Origin: Thalassomonas actiniarum
GTDB taxonomy: Bacteria; Pseudomonadota; Gammaproteobacteria; Enterobacterales; Alteromonadaceae
NCBI RefSeq assembly: GCF_000948975.2
Contig: NZ_CP059735.1
Coordinates: 4,586,603-4,650,602 of the forward strand
Reading direction: 5' to 3'
Length of the DNA: 64,000 nt
Below, piece after piece: positions 30,153 to 40,092 of this stretch; position 1 is the first letter of the stretch; every line of letters starts with the position of its first letter. The translations under genes and the position numbers were made by a program. The notes beneath the pieces were generated by a model that had not been told where the DNA came from, did not search any database, and was given only the letters and a program-made list of their open reading frames with translations.

Positions 30153-31055
30153 TTAATTGACCGGTGCAGCTTTACCCGCAATTTTCTCACGCATCAATTC
30201 CAATTCCAGCTTGGCATACCTGTGTTCAACAAACTCATAAACATTGGTGCTTAACGCCAGTTTAAAATAATTGGCCGCCACATTCGGATGTCCGTGAATT
30301 TGACTATATTTCCCCAGGTAAAAATACGCTTCGCATAACCTGTCGGTCAGCTCTTTATTGGATTGGATATTATCGGTTAGCTGGTCGATAAACTGCGACT
30401 GGGGCAATTCATCTAAATATAAATAAATGATTTGTTTCGCCCAGGTATCGTCATGGATCAAATCTGCCTTTGCTTTTAAATTCGCCAGCGCTTTTTCCTG
30501 GTCAACCTTTTGCTCCGCCAGATACAACCAGATCAAACGGTAGGGATCATTGGTTTGTTTTTGGTGGAAGGTGGCAAAATCATCTTTTGCCAGACCTGGC
30601 CGGCCGCCATAATAAAGGGCGATCCCCCGGTTTAAATAGGCATAATCATGCTCCGGCGCCAGGTCCAGGGCAGAATCGAAAGAATCATAGGCCTGGTTAA
30701 ATTCCTGCAACTGGGTAAAGTGAATACCAAGGAAGTTATAGGCATCCACCAGATCCGGTTTCAAACGCAATGCGCGGTTAAAGTCAAGCCGGGCCAGGGA
30801 GCGTAGGCCGACACTGTCGAAGATGACGCCGCGATCATAATACAGCTGCGCTTTCTGCAAATCGGTGATTTCCGCCCGCTGGATCACTTCCGTTAATCGC
30901 GCCAAGGCAATTTCACTTTTATAGTTAACCGGCATAGGCTCAGCGATCACTAACTGTCCCATGGTGGCCGATTGTTTGCCTTCATTGCCCAAACTTGTAC
31001 AGCCCTGGGTGAGAATAATCAGGCTGATGGCAGCTAATTTAAATAACGGCTTCAA
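30153..31055 (-). CDS. nlpI: Lipoprotein NlpI, TPR adaptor
   Basis: 300 residues, with a lipobox ending LTQGC (Cys19) and TPR repeats that match NlpI (YDRGVIFDSVGLRSLARLDFN, YNFLGIHFTQLQEFNQAYDSF, YLNRGIALYYGGRPGLAKDDF). In E. coli NlpI is an outer-membrane lipoprotein that brings peptidoglycan endopeptidases and the protease Prc together. The gene follows pnp, as in many gammaproteobacteria. The start is TTG at 31055, the only one that fits the family start MKPLFK, with AAGG upstream. A terminator separates it from pnp, so it may also have its own promoter or depend on read-through. Confidence 0.95.
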   Translation of the reverse strand: MKPLFKLAAISLIILTQGCTSLGNEGKQSATMGQLVIAEPMPVNYKSEIALARLTEVIQRAEITDLQKAQLYYDRGVIFDSVGLRSLARLDFNRALRLKPDLVDAYNFLGIHFTQLQEFNQAYDSFDSALDLAPEHDYAYLNRGIALYYGGRPGLAKDDFATFHQKQTNDPYRLIWLYLAEQKVDQEKALANLKAKADLIHDDTWAKQIIYLYLDELPQSQFIDQLTDNIQSNKELTDRLCEAYFYLGKYSQIHGHPNVAANYFKLALSTNVYEFVEHRYAKLELELMREKIAGKAAPVN

Positions 31056-31110
31056 AAGAATAATTACCTTAAAATGAATAGATTAACTTGAGTTAATAAT
31101 TAAAGTATAT

Positions 31111-31139
31111 AAAAAAGGGAGCCATATGGCTCCCTTTTT
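31111..31139. terminator. Intrinsic terminator between pnp and nlpI
   Basis: A perfect palindrome of GGGAGCC and GGCTCCC flanked by A and T tracts, 25 bases past the pnp stop. Confidence 0.9.
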
Positions 31140-31163
31140 ATGTAATGATTTATCAGTTAATCA

Positions 31164-33278
31164 TTATTCGGCTGCTGGTGCTTCTTCACCGGCCGGCTTT
31201 TCAGCGGCTTCTTTGATGCTCAAACGTACGCGGCCCTGACGGTCAACTTCCAGTACCTTAACGGTAACTTCCTGGCCTTCACTCAGGACATCGGAAACAT
31301 TGTTAACACGCTCTTCAGAGATTTGAGAAATGTGCACTAAGCCATCTTTACCCGGCAGCACGTTAACAAAAGCACCAAAGTCAACGATACGTACCACTTT
31401 ACCGGTATAGACAGAGCCTACCTCGATTTCTGCCGTTAAGGCATTGATACGGTTGATGGCGTCTTTCGCCTGGTCGCCGTCGGTGGCGGCAATTTTCACG
31501 GTACCGTCATCTTCAATCTCGATAGTGGTGCCGGTTTCTTCGGTCAGCTGACGAATGGTCGCGCCGCCTTTACCGATAATATCACGAATTTTATCAACAC
31601 TGACTTTCATGGTGTGGATACGAGGAGCAAACTCGGAAATCTCTTCCCTGTGGCCGCTGATCGCCTCGTCCATGACACCTAAGATATGTACACGGGCAGC
31701 TTTCGCCTGGTTTAAGGCAATTTGCATGATTTCCTGGGTGATACCTTCAATTTTGATATCCATCTGCAACGCAGTAATACCTTCGGTAGTACCGGCTACT
31801 TTAAAGTCCATATCACCTAAGTGATCTTCATCACCTAAGATATCGGAAAGTACAACAAAATCGTCGCCTTCTTTAACCAGACCCATAGCAATACCGGCCA
31901 CAGAAGCTTTGATCGGTACACCGGCATCCATCAGCGCCAATGAAGTACCACAAACAGACGCCATAGAAGATGAACCGTTTGATTCCGTGATTTCAGATAC
32001 CACACGTACCGCATACGGGAATTCTTCCATGGTCGGCATTACTGCCAACATACCGCGCTTGGCTAAGCGGCCATGGCCAATTTCACGACGCTTAGGCGAA
32101 CCGACAAAACCGGTTTCACCGACACAGTATGGAGGGAAGTTATAATGCAGCATAAAAGCATCGGTCTTCTCGCCCATCAGGGTATCAAGGCGCTGTGCAT
32201 CACGCTGGGTACCTAATGTGGCAGTAACCAAAGCCTGAGTTTCACCGCGGGTAAATACCGCAGAGCCATGAGTACGTGGCAGAACACCTGTCATCACGTC
32301 TAAGGCACGGATCATTTCCGGATCACGGCCATCGATACGTGGTGAACCTTGGGTGATGCGGCCACGAACAACGGTTTTTTCCAGATCGTGGAACAGGTCT
32401 TTCGCTTCCTGTTCATTCAGCTCTTCGTCGGCTGCTTTTAACTGCTCAAGTACCGCATTTCTGATCTCGGCAACACGCGCATAACGCTCGGCTTTTTCAG
32501 TGATTTGGTAAGCTTCGTTCACCTGCTCGCTGGCAAGCTCGCCAATTTTGGCGATAAGATCGGCATTTTTCTCAGGCGCAACCCAATCCCAGGCCGCATT
32601 ACCGACTTCTGCCGCCAACTCATTGATGGCGTTAATGGCCGTTTGCATTTGCTCATGACCGTAGACCACGGCGCCAAGCATCACTTCTTCAGATAATACG
32701 TCTGCTTCAGATTCAACCATTAATACCGCAGATTCGGTACCTGAAACCACTAAGTCCAGTTGGCTGTCTGCCAGCTCAGATTGCAACGGGTTAAGCAGGT
32801 ATTTACCATCGCTATAACCAACACGCGCAGCACCAACAGGGCCAGCAAAAGGCATACCTGAAATAGCCAGGGCAGCAGAGGTACCCAGTAATGAGATGAT
32901 GTCAGGAGAGATTTCCGGGTTAGCAGAAACCACCGTGATGATCACCTGCACTTCATTGGTAAACCCTTCAGGGAATAACGGACGGATCGGACGGTCAATC
33001 AAACGGGCGATCAGGGTTTCTTCTTCAGAAGGACGGCCTTCGCGCTTGAAAAAACCACCCGGGATTTTACCGGCGGCGTAAGTTCTTTCCTGGTAGTTTA
33101 CCGTTAACGGGAAAAAGTCCTGGCCTTCAACCGCTTCTTTTTTACCCACAACAGAAACCAGTACGCTGGTATCGTCCATGCTAGCCATAACGGCAGCAGT
33201 TGCCTGACGGGCAATGGCGCCCGTTTCCAGAGTTACGGTATGCTGACCGAACTCAAATGTTTTAGTAATCGGAGTCAC
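31164..33278 (-). CDS. pnp: Polynucleotide phosphorylase
   Basis: Phosphorolytic 3'-to-5' RNA exonuclease of the degradosome, 704 residues (E. coli 711). Two RNase PH-like domains come first, then a KH domain ([18 protein letters not shown]) and an S1 domain ([18 protein letters not shown]). The start is GTG at 33278, with AAGGAAAAC upstream and the family start [17 protein letters not shown]. The usual upstream neighbour rpsO is absent within this window; the next gene up is a TonB receptor that ends in its own terminator. The 362-base leader could hold autoregulatory structure, as known for pnp. Confidence 0.97.
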   Translation of the reverse strand: MTPITKTFEFGQHTVTLETGAIARQATAAVMASMDDTSVLVSVVGKKEAVEGQDFFPLTVNYQERTYAAGKIPGGFFKREGRPSEEETLIARLIDRPIRPLFPEGFTNEVQVIITVVSANPEISPDIISLLGTSAALAISGMPFAGPVGAARVGYSDGKYLLNPLQSELADSQLDLVVSGTESAVLMVESEADVLSEEVMLGAVVYGHEQMQTAINAINELAAEVGNAAWDWVAPEKNADLIAKIGELASEQVNEAYQITEKAERYARVAEIRNAVLEQLKAADEELNEQEAKDLFHDLEKTVVRGRITQGSPRIDGRDPEMIRALDVMTGVLPRTHGSAVFTRGETQALVTATLGTQRDAQRLDTLMGEKTDAFMLHYNFPPYCVGETGFVGSPKRREIGHGRLAKRGMLAVMPTMEEFPYAVRVVSEITESNGSSSMASVCGTSLALMDAGVPIKASVAGIAMGLVKEGDDFVVLSDILGDEDHLGDMDFKVAGTTEGITALQMDIKIEGITQEIMQIALNQAKAARVHILGVMDEAISGHREEISEFAPRIHTMKVSVDKIRDIIGKGGATIRQLTEETGTTIEIEDDGTVKIAATDGDQAKDAINRINALTAEIEVGSVYTGKVVRIVDFGAFVNVLPGKDGLVHISQISEERVNNVSDVLSEGQEVTVKVLEVDRQGRVRLSIKEAAEKPAGEEAPAAE

Positions 33279-33640
33279 TATAAGTTTTCCTTATTTTTTC
33301 GGATATTACCCAATCTGTACAATTATTTATTCACTCAAAGAGTAGAACAAAAAATTATACAGTTTGGATGAGTCATTAAATTCAGGCGAAATATACAATT
33401 TCGCAGGCACATTATACTGACAACTCCCCGTTTTACTAGCGATTCATGGCATTTATCCTCTTTTGTTTTTATATCACCGGCGATTGCTCAAAATTGTCTT
33501 TAGTCCTGGCTACAAATGAACGTTCCGATGGTCAAATAAGTGCCGAATTTCAATATCACGGCAAATAAGCCCCCTGTTTTAAAGGCAAAAAAAACGGCCC
33601 CGAAGGACCGTTTTATTAAGCTTGCTTGCTACCTTTCAAA
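33279..33640. other. pnp leader and promoter region
   Basis: 362 bases without a gene. Contains the TonB-receptor terminator (33587-33614). No rpsO or tRNA is seen. Confidence 0.6.
33587..33614 (-). terminator. UUCG-loop terminator of the TonB receptor gene
   Basis: On the minus strand AAAACGGTCC and GGGCCGTTTT pair around a TTCG tetraloop and end in eight T, about 27 bases past the receptor stop. Confidence 0.9.
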
Positions 33641-36541
33641 TTAGAAAGTGTAGTTAGCGCTCATGTAGAAAGTACGACCGTATACGTCAACATAACGCGG
33701 ATCGTAACCTACCTGGTGACCAGCACCACCGGTACGCAGTGATAATGGTGGTTGCTTATCAAACACGTTGTTGATACCAACAGAGAAATCTAAGTTGTCA
33801 TTGTAGTAGTACTTAGTAACCCAGTCAGCTTTCATGTAAGAAGAAACATAAAGCTGGATATCAGGTGCAACTGTGTTGATGTCATCACCCATACGTACAG
33901 CACCGCCTGTGGCTAGTGCATCTTCATAACCACTTCTGTAGTTAAGGTTTAAGGTATGAGCAAAATCACCGTGAGTTAAAGTATTGCTTAAACGGGCAAC
34001 CGTTCTGAATACAACTTCTTCATCGATACCGAAACGACCTAAGCTGCTGTCCCAAATGGCTTCTTCACCGGTAGAACCACCAGTACCAACACGCAGGCTC
34101 TTACTTTCGATTACGTAAGTACCGGCAAATGAAGTTTTCAAAGTACCGAATGATAATTCATTGGTTAACTCTAAAGCCCAGTCAATACCGCTGTTTTTAG
34201 AAACACCGATGTTAGACGCTGCCTGGATAATAGCTAAATCTTCAGTACCTTCACCATTGGTTTTGGTAGTGAATAAGTGCGCATAAGTTACCGGGTCGTT
34301 GAAGATTTGCGGCTGAGTTAAACGCTCAACTTTATCTTTCAACTCAACATTCCAGTAATCAAGAGCGAAGCTGAATTCGTTGCTTGGAGCATAAACAAAA
34401 CCGGCTGACATTTGCTCTGAAGTTTCAGGTTTCAGGTCGGCATTACCTTCACGCCATACTTCGTATTGAGTCGGCTCAGGCTTACATAAAGCAGCCAGGT
34501 TACCGGCTAAACCTTGAGGACAAAGGTAAGTATCTGAAGTTACACCGAAGTCTTCACGTGGAGAAGCAATTTGCTTCATGGTAGCAGCTTTAAAACCAGT
34601 ACCGATTGATGCACGTACTAACCAGTCATCATTTGGACGGTAAGCAGCACTGATCTTATAAGTGGTATCATCAACGTCTTTGTTTACTGTCTTGCTGGTA
34701 CCTTCTTCGGCCATATCATTGGTAATTTTACCAACGTTATCGTAACGAACCGCGGCAGTTACTTCGAAGTTATCGAATACCGGGATAACAGCTTCAACAA
34801 ACATACCGTAAGTTTCACGAGACAGGTCATACTCGTCAGATGCACCATCTAAGAAGATGATTTCGTTAGTGTTGGCATCAGCATTGGTTGCCTTGTACTC
34901 AACTTCACGGTAGTCACCACCGACACCAACATACATGTCACCGGCAGGAAGTTCCATTACCGCTGTAGATGCTTGACCTTCTAATGAGATACTGCTGGTT
35001 TCAGTACGATCCCAAGGACCACTGTACATAGTATCTTTAACGGCTTGATTTTGCTCGTCAGTCAGATCTTCAAAGGTACCAAATACGTTTACTGTACCGG
35101 CTGCTAACAACTCTCTGAATTCTGTATCTAAAGGATAACCAGTTAAACGGTCTGTTTTACGGTCTGCTTCAGAGAACGTCAGTGAAACATCAAAAGCGAT
35201 ATCGTTAATATCACCCTTAAGGCCCATTACCGCGTGGTGAGTAGTCGTTTCGATAGAATCGGTACGGTTACCGCCCGGTAGTGTACGCCATCTGGCTGTC
35301 AGGTTATCAAGTTCGCCATAAGTGCGGCCATCGGCAAGGTTGGCATTGTCCAGCTCAGGGATATGAGGAATTACTTCATTTTGCGCCAGAGAACCGTCCA
35401 TATCTAAACCGAATTCCAGTGAAGGATACGGCGCGATACGAGTGATCATATCGAATTTAGACCAAGAATAGTTGGCATAGGCTTGCAGGTCGTCGCTGAT
35501 TTCTAACTTACCTTGAAGGAATAAGTTATCACGCTCATATTCTGGGGCAATTTCTAAAGTGCTGGTGTAATCGAATACACAAGTAGTACCGCTTGGTGCA
35601 CTGTTTGGACCACATTCACCGTTTTGCTCACGGTATGGGTTAAAAGAAACAGTAGCAAGATCTAACTGATCAGTATAACCACCGGTCCAATCACCGTTTT
35701 CGTCATACTCTTTCTGGTAAACCAGGTTACCGTCGGCATCAAATTGCTGGTAATGCGCATAGGCGTTACCTGGACCGGCATTGGCAGACCCCTGAACTAA
35801 AGTGTAATCTTCACCGTTGTGGCTAAAATCAAGAATACCCGTGTTGGCAAAATCACGGTCTTTAGACTTCAGCTGCTCTTTAGAGTCATGGCTATAGGCC
35901 ATCATTACGTTGAAGCCGTCAGTGCTCAGATCACCATAACCTGTGCTGATTGAGAAGTTGTAGCTTGAGCCGCCTTTTTCTTGAGGACGGTCATAACGTA
36001 CGCTTACGTTAGTCTCTTGCAGGTCATCTTTCATGATGAAGTTAACAACACCGGCAATAGCGTCTGAACCGTAAAGGGCAGAAGCACCATCCATCAATAC
36101 TTCAACACGCTCGATAGCGGCTAAAGGAATTTGGTTAAGGTCGATAACACCACCGGAATCGGAAGAAGCCATGCGGCGACCGTTTAATAGTACTAATGTG
36201 TATTCATCACCTAAGGCGCGTAAAGAGGCAGATTGAATACCGCCACCGCCGCCACCAACAGAGTCAGCTGCTGTGGTGAAACCTTGCATAGAAGGTAATT
36301 GAGCCATCAAATCTGGAACGCTGGTTACACCAGAACGTACGATGTCTTCACTTGAAAGTGTAGTAATAGGAAGTGCGCCTTCCATATCAGTACGTTTGAT
36401 ACTTGAACCGGTTACGGAAATACGCTCTACTTCCTCTTCCTGCTCTGCTGCAACAGCATTAGCGCTAATTGCGGTAGCAGAAACAGCACCGAAGGCCATA
36501 GCTAAGCGAATAGACTTGGCTACTTTTGAATTGCTAAACAT
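33641..36541 (-). CDS. TonB-dependent outer-membrane receptor
   Basis: 966 residues, with a signal peptide (MFSNSKVAKSIRLAMAFGAVSATAISANAVAA), then a plug domain (VERISVTGSSIKRTDMEGALPITTLS, LVLLNGRRMASSD) and a large barrel ending in YMSANYTF, the C-terminal aromatic typical of outer-membrane proteins. This type of receptor with the LNGRRM segment is common in Alteromonadales and takes up carbohydrates or peptides as well as iron compounds; no ligand can be assigned. I start at the ATG at 36541 because AGGGAG precedes it. No partner transporter is adjacent. Confidence 0.95.
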   Translation of the reverse strand: MFSNSKVAKSIRLAMAFGAVSATAISANAVAAEQEEEVERISVTGSSIKRTDMEGALPITTLSSEDIVRSGVTSVPDLMAQLPSMQGFTTAADSVGGGGGGIQSASLRALGDEYTLVLLNGRRMASSDSGGVIDLNQIPLAAIERVEVLMDGASALYGSDAIAGVVNFIMKDDLQETNVSVRYDRPQEKGGSSYNFSISTGYGDLSTDGFNVMMAYSHDSKEQLKSKDRDFANTGILDFSHNGEDYTLVQGSANAGPGNAYAHYQQFDADGNLVYQKEYDENGDWTGGYTDQLDLATVSFNPYREQNGECGPNSAPSGTTCVFDYTSTLEIAPEYERDNLFLQGKLEISDDLQAYANYSWSKFDMITRIAPYPSLEFGLDMDGSLAQNEVIPHIPELDNANLADGRTYGELDNLTARWRTLPGGNRTDSIETTTHHAVMGLKGDINDIAFDVSLTFSEADRKTDRLTGYPLDTEFRELLAAGTVNVFGTFEDLTDEQNQAVKDTMYSGPWDRTETSSISLEGQASTAVMELPAGDMYVGVGGDYREVEYKATNADANTNEIIFLDGASDEYDLSRETYGMFVEAVIPVFDNFEVTAAVRYDNVGKITNDMAEEGTSKTVNKDVDDTTYKISAAYRPNDDWLVRASIGTGFKAATMKQIASPREDFGVTSDTYLCPQGLAGNLAALCKPEPTQYEVWREGNADLKPETSEQMSAGFVYAPSNEFSFALDYWNVELKDKVERLTQPQIFNDPVTYAHLFTTKTNGEGTEDLAIIQAASNIGVSKNSGIDWALELTNELSFGTLKTSFAGTYVIESKSLRVGTGGSTGEEAIWDSSLGRFGIDEEVVFRTVARLSNTLTHGDFAHTLNLNYRSGYEDALATGGAVRMGDDINTVAPDIQLYVSSYMKADWVTKYYYNDNLDFSVGINNVFDKQPPLSLRTGGAGHQVGYDPRYVDVYGRTFYMSANYTF

Positions 36542-37185
36542 GTTTTCTCCCTGGATCACTAAATGTGATTTCATAGTTTTATTAATATCAAGACTATTAG
36601 CTGTCTTGTTTATTTTATAATTTCAAAGGTCTGAAACCTGAACTGTCGCCAAAGATATTAAACGTAATCCCTTTGCGGGGCAACACTCATTAGCAATAAA
36701 TGATGAAAAAACTAACATACCGTAACATTTATACACAAATTACGAAACATTTCTTATAGAAAATTACTTCTTATAAATCAATCGATTAACAAGACAAGCA
36801 CAACTTGTGAATTAATCCAGATGTTATTACAAAATCATTTTTCGAACAAAAAACAAACAACCAATATAAAGCATTTAAATATCAACAAGTTGAAGTGAAA
36901 AACAGCCGAGACGTCAACTGTGTATTTTTCGAGCTAAAACATGGCGATTATTGGCCAACAATAAAATGCAACGAAAATGCAACTTAGAAAAAACAGAAGT
37001 TAAACATAGAAACAAGCGAGGTGCCCTGCTGTATTGAGACAGATTAGGGAGGCAGCCGTTACCGGACAGGGATTGCCTGTTTTATCGCCGACCGGCCAAG
37101 GTTTAATAAATACTTCTCTATGGATAGTTTCACACTATGTTACACTCTCGCTTTAAAATTTTAAGGCTGAGATTAAGGCATAGCA
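36542..37185. other. 644-base divergent gap
   Basis: Very AT-rich region between the TonB receptor and the TSUP permease. I see no gene, no Fur box and no repeat beyond short A/T runs. Confidence 0.5.
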
Positions 37186-37962
37186 ATGGACCCGGTTTTG
37201 GATCTGACAATGTGGCTGCTTATATGTGGCGTGGGTTTTGTTGCCGGCTTCATTGATGCAATCGCCGGCGGTGGCGGTATGTTAACCGTGCCTACCCTGT
37301 TAACCGCCGGCCTGCCTCCCCATATCGCTTTGGGCACCAATAAACTGGCCTCCACTTTTGGTACCTGTACTGCTTCCCTGACCTTCTACCGGAAAAAACT
37401 CTTTGATCCGCTTTTCTGGCGGGTATCCCTGCTCACAACCGCTATCGGCGCGGTGGCAGGTACCGTGATTGTCGGCTTTCTCAGCACCGAATTTCTGGAG
37501 AAAATTCTGCCGGTGATCATCATACTGACCGCCGCTTATACCCTCTTTGCCAAAACCATGGTGGAATGCCCCGACAAATTGCCACAAAAATCAAAAAAAC
37601 TGACAGCCAAGCAAGGCATACAAGGACTGACCTTAGGTTTTTACGATGGTATTGCCGGTCCGGGCACCGGCGCATTCTGGACCGTCAGCTCTTCGGCCCT
37701 TTATAGAATCAATATCCTGCTCAGCAGCGGCCTGGCACGGGCAAACAATTTCGTCAGTAATTTATGCTCACTGTTAACCTTTGTGTATTTAGGTTATGTT
37801 AATGTACTACTGGGTTTGATGATGGGATTATTTCTTATGCTCGGTGCCTGGGTCGGCGCCCACTCCGCCATCAAACACGGTAATAAATTTATTCGCCCGA
37901 TATTTATCACGGTAGTGATCCTGATGTCGATAAACCTTGCCTACAACGCCTGGTTCAGCTAG
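37186..37962 (+). CDS. TSUP-family permease (YfcA/TauE-like)
   Basis: 258 residues and about eight transmembrane helices. The TSUP signature GFIDAIAGGGGMLTVPTL is near the start, with the second GFYDGIAGPGTGAFW repeat near residue 155, so the two inverted halves are complete. The family exports sulfite or organosulfonates, or takes up small sulfur compounds. The ATG at 37186 has TTAAGG upstream. It precedes priC on the same strand by 73 bases. Confidence 0.9.
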   Translation: MDPVLDLTMWLLICGVGFVAGFIDAIAGGGGMLTVPTLLTAGLPPHIALGTNKLASTFGTCTASLTFYRKKLFDPLFWRVSLLTTAIGAVAGTVIVGFLSTEFLEKILPVIIILTAAYTLFAKTMVECPDKLPQKSKKLTAKQGIQGLTLGFYDGIAGPGTGAFWTVSSSALYRINILLSSGLARANNFVSNLCSLLTFVYLGYVNVLLGLMMGLFLMLGAWVGAHSAIKHGNKFIRPIFITVVILMSINLAYNAWFS

Positions 37963-38035
37963 TCCATTAGCTATCCTGGATTTAGCAAGCCTTAAAGATA
38001 CCCCCTAAAATGCAACAAACAAGTTGAGAGCTGTT

Positions 38036-38662
38036 ATGAATCAAAACGCCATCACCCGGTTATCCGCGGTTATCCAGGCCCTTGCTGAGCAGGCAACAGC
38101 AACCGATAAACACAACAGCACCTTGAAATCTCACCGCCTGATAGAAAATAATGCCTTGTTTTCCAATTCACTGTTTTTATCACAAAGCGATAAATATCTG
38201 CCTTATGCCCTGGAAATCAACAGGCGAATTTCTGAATTAGAGCGCTTAATGCGCTCCGGCAATAAAATGCTGTTTACCGCCTTGCTTGAAAACATCGAAC
38301 AGCAAATACAGGCCTTGGTGAACGCCCTTGGTGCCAATGATGCCCTGCATCAAAATGCCAATCTCCGTTTAAATGCCCGGGCAAAGCACTATAAAAAAAG
38401 CCGATACCAGCAGGCCGCACAGAAGATGTTGCAACCGAGCCACCAGCTGCATCAAAAGTTAGCCGAACACCATGAATTCGAGCGCAGGTTACTGGCGATG
38501 ATCACAGACCGGGAGCAGCTCAGGGACAATAGTCACAACCAAAGCCAAAATAACCAGAAGTTAACCGCCGAGGTATTAGCCCTGCACCAGCGACTCGGCC
38601 GTTGCCGTCAGGCGATTTCCACCATAGAAAGGGATATTGAATTTGCCGAAAAGCGTCAATAA
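38036..38662 (+). CDS. priC: Primosomal replication protein PriC
   Basis: 208 residues, all helical. The C-terminal part (QKLAEHHEFERRLLAMITDREQL and the RLGRCRQAISTIERDIE end) matches PriC, which helps reload DnaB helicase at stalled forks and contacts SSB. A TTG in frame is further up, but the ATG at 38036 is a better start. It is somewhat longer than the E. coli protein because of the Gln/Asn-rich middle. Confidence 0.85.
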   Translation: MNQNAITRLSAVIQALAEQATATDKHNSTLKSHRLIENNALFSNSLFLSQSDKYLPYALEINRRISELERLMRSGNKMLFTALLENIEQQIQALVNALGANDALHQNANLRLNARAKHYKKSRYQQAAQKMLQPSHQLHQKLAEHHEFERRLLAMITDREQLRDNSHNQSQNNQKLTAEVLALHQRLGRCRQAISTIERDIEFAEKRQ

Positions 38663-38819
38663 CCCCCTTTAACCCTCTCTTTAACGATCATCGGACCCTT
38701 ATTCTGATCCAGACACTTCAAGGCAAAAATTCACCGGATAAATTGATATAAGTATTAGCTTTTTACCTTATCTCGGGTTAGGATTTATTGATTATAACCT
38801 CAGAAGAAAGGACGTTAAT

Positions 38820-39089
38820 GTGAATATATCTAACGATATTCATAACTACTATGAAAAGCTGGTAGTACAACACTTTACCGCAGGAAAATTTGATGACAAG
38901 TATGACGCTGATTTCCTCGCCGATCTAACCTGTATCGTATTAAACCAACTCCCTACCCGCTATATCCGCCATGAAGTAGATATGTCTTTTTATCTGCCGG
39001 CTTCTGAGCGTTTTGAAATGGAAAGCAATGTCAAGGCCGCGGTTGCCAAAGCACTGGAGTTTATGAAATCCCAACCGGTCAGCAAATAG
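38820..39089 (+). CDS. ComFB-family protein
   Basis: 89 residues. NYYEKLVVQHF, then DADFLADLTCIVLNQLPTRYIRHEVD, matches the late-competence ComFB family. Some ComFB proteins have been reported to bind cyclic dinucleotides, c-di-GMP among them. The usual cysteines of the Gram-positive members are missing, as in other gammaproteobacterial ones. The start is GTG at 38820: AAAGGA lies 6-9 bases upstream, and the ATG two bases before it hits a stop at once. The PilZ gene is convergent just downstream, and an EAL remnant lies 2.5 kb away. Confidence 0.8.
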   Translation: MNISNDIHNYYEKLVVQHFTAGKFDDKYDADFLADLTCIVLNQLPTRYIRHEVDMSFYLPASERFEMESNVKAAVAKALEFMKSQPVSK

Positions 39090-39182
39090 CCCCGGTCTCC
39101 CTAAAGCGCATCCCCGACAAGGCCGAGAGGGCCCCATCGATACTGACGGCCCGCCCGGGCTATATGGCCATTAAAAGTAAAC

Positions 39183-39202
39183 TTCCCCGTTGATACGGGG
39201 AA
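39183..39202 (-). terminator. Terminator of the PilZ gene
   Basis: TTCCCCGT and ACGGGGAA, a perfect eight-base stem with loop TGAT, just past the stop. The T-rich stretch follows on the minus strand with one interruption. Confidence 0.6.
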
Positions 39203-39207
39203 ATGCC

Positions 39208-39879
39208 TTATTCGAATTCGGAGATAAGAAAGAGTTTTGCCAGGAAGTTTTTCATCTGTTGTTCTGAGTTGGTAAACTGCACCCCGACATTAACTTTCCC
39301 CCGCTCATAACGGCTGTTACGCACTCGTGCCGGTATTTTAGTAATGCCGTCGAGGGATGACTGGATATAGATAAAAATATCCCGCTGGTTCACTTTAATT
39401 GCGCTGTTATCACTTAAAAAGGTAAAAGAGCAGCCCTGAGGGGAGATGTCGGCGATAATACCTTCTATTCGAGTGCCGGTCGCCCCCCCTTTATCATCCG
39501 GCACAATCGTGGCGGGAATATTGGTGGCATAACGCTGGTGTAACCTTAAATCCCGGTTCTCGATGCTTTTGGGATAATCAAGAATTAAAAATTTCTCCGG
39601 GAACATGCTGATATTGCGGATCGTCGTGCGAAAGGCAAAACACTGGCCTTTACTGCCTTCTAAAATATAACGGACGATCACGACATTGCCTTCAACCAGG
39701 ACATCGCGATAACTCGCCTGATCTCCCGGGTGCTTGAGAATAATATATTTCCCCATCTCATAACCGATCAACTGCAGTTTTAACCGTACCTGAAGCGGAT
39801 GGTTAATTTGCAAGTCCAGACTTTTTCCCGGCAGCAGTTCAAAGAAGTTTTCTTGTTGTTTTAGGGCGGTTACTGTCAT
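39208..39879 (-). CDS. PilZ-domain c-di-GMP effector (YcgR-like)
   Basis: 223 residues. An N-terminal YcgR-type beta domain (about 1-110) is followed by a PilZ domain with the two c-di-GMP motifs, RLHQR (R-x3-R) near residue 132 and DISPQGCSF (D/N-x-S-x-x-G) near residue 165. Proteins of this layout slow the flagellar motor or act on exopolysaccharide synthesis when c-di-GMP rises. No flagellar gene is nearby. It is convergent with the ComFB gene. Confidence 0.9.
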   Translation of the reverse strand: MTVTALKQQENFFELLPGKSLDLQINHPLQVRLKLQLIGYEMGKYIILKHPGDQASYRDVLVEGNVVIVRYILEGSKGQCFAFRTTIRNISMFPEKFLILDYPKSIENRDLRLHQRYATNIPATIVPDDKGGATGTRIEGIIADISPQGCSFTFLSDNSAIKVNQRDIFIYIQSSLDGITKIPARVRNSRYERGKVNVGVQFTNSEQQMKNFLAKLFLISEFE

Positions 39880-40092
39880 AAAGCTCGCTAAAATTTTATA
39901 TCCGGTTAACGCACTATAAACAAAGCTTTTGTCTTTGACAATAAACGAAAACCAGCCAGATTTGTGCTCCGGCGGCGCTTCATGTTGGTATTCTCATTAA
40001 AAATCAAGATAATATAACCCCGGCCTTATTTGTATCGGCAAAGATACCCGGGCTGGAAATACCTTATGTCACTTTACTCAAGGAAGATCATC

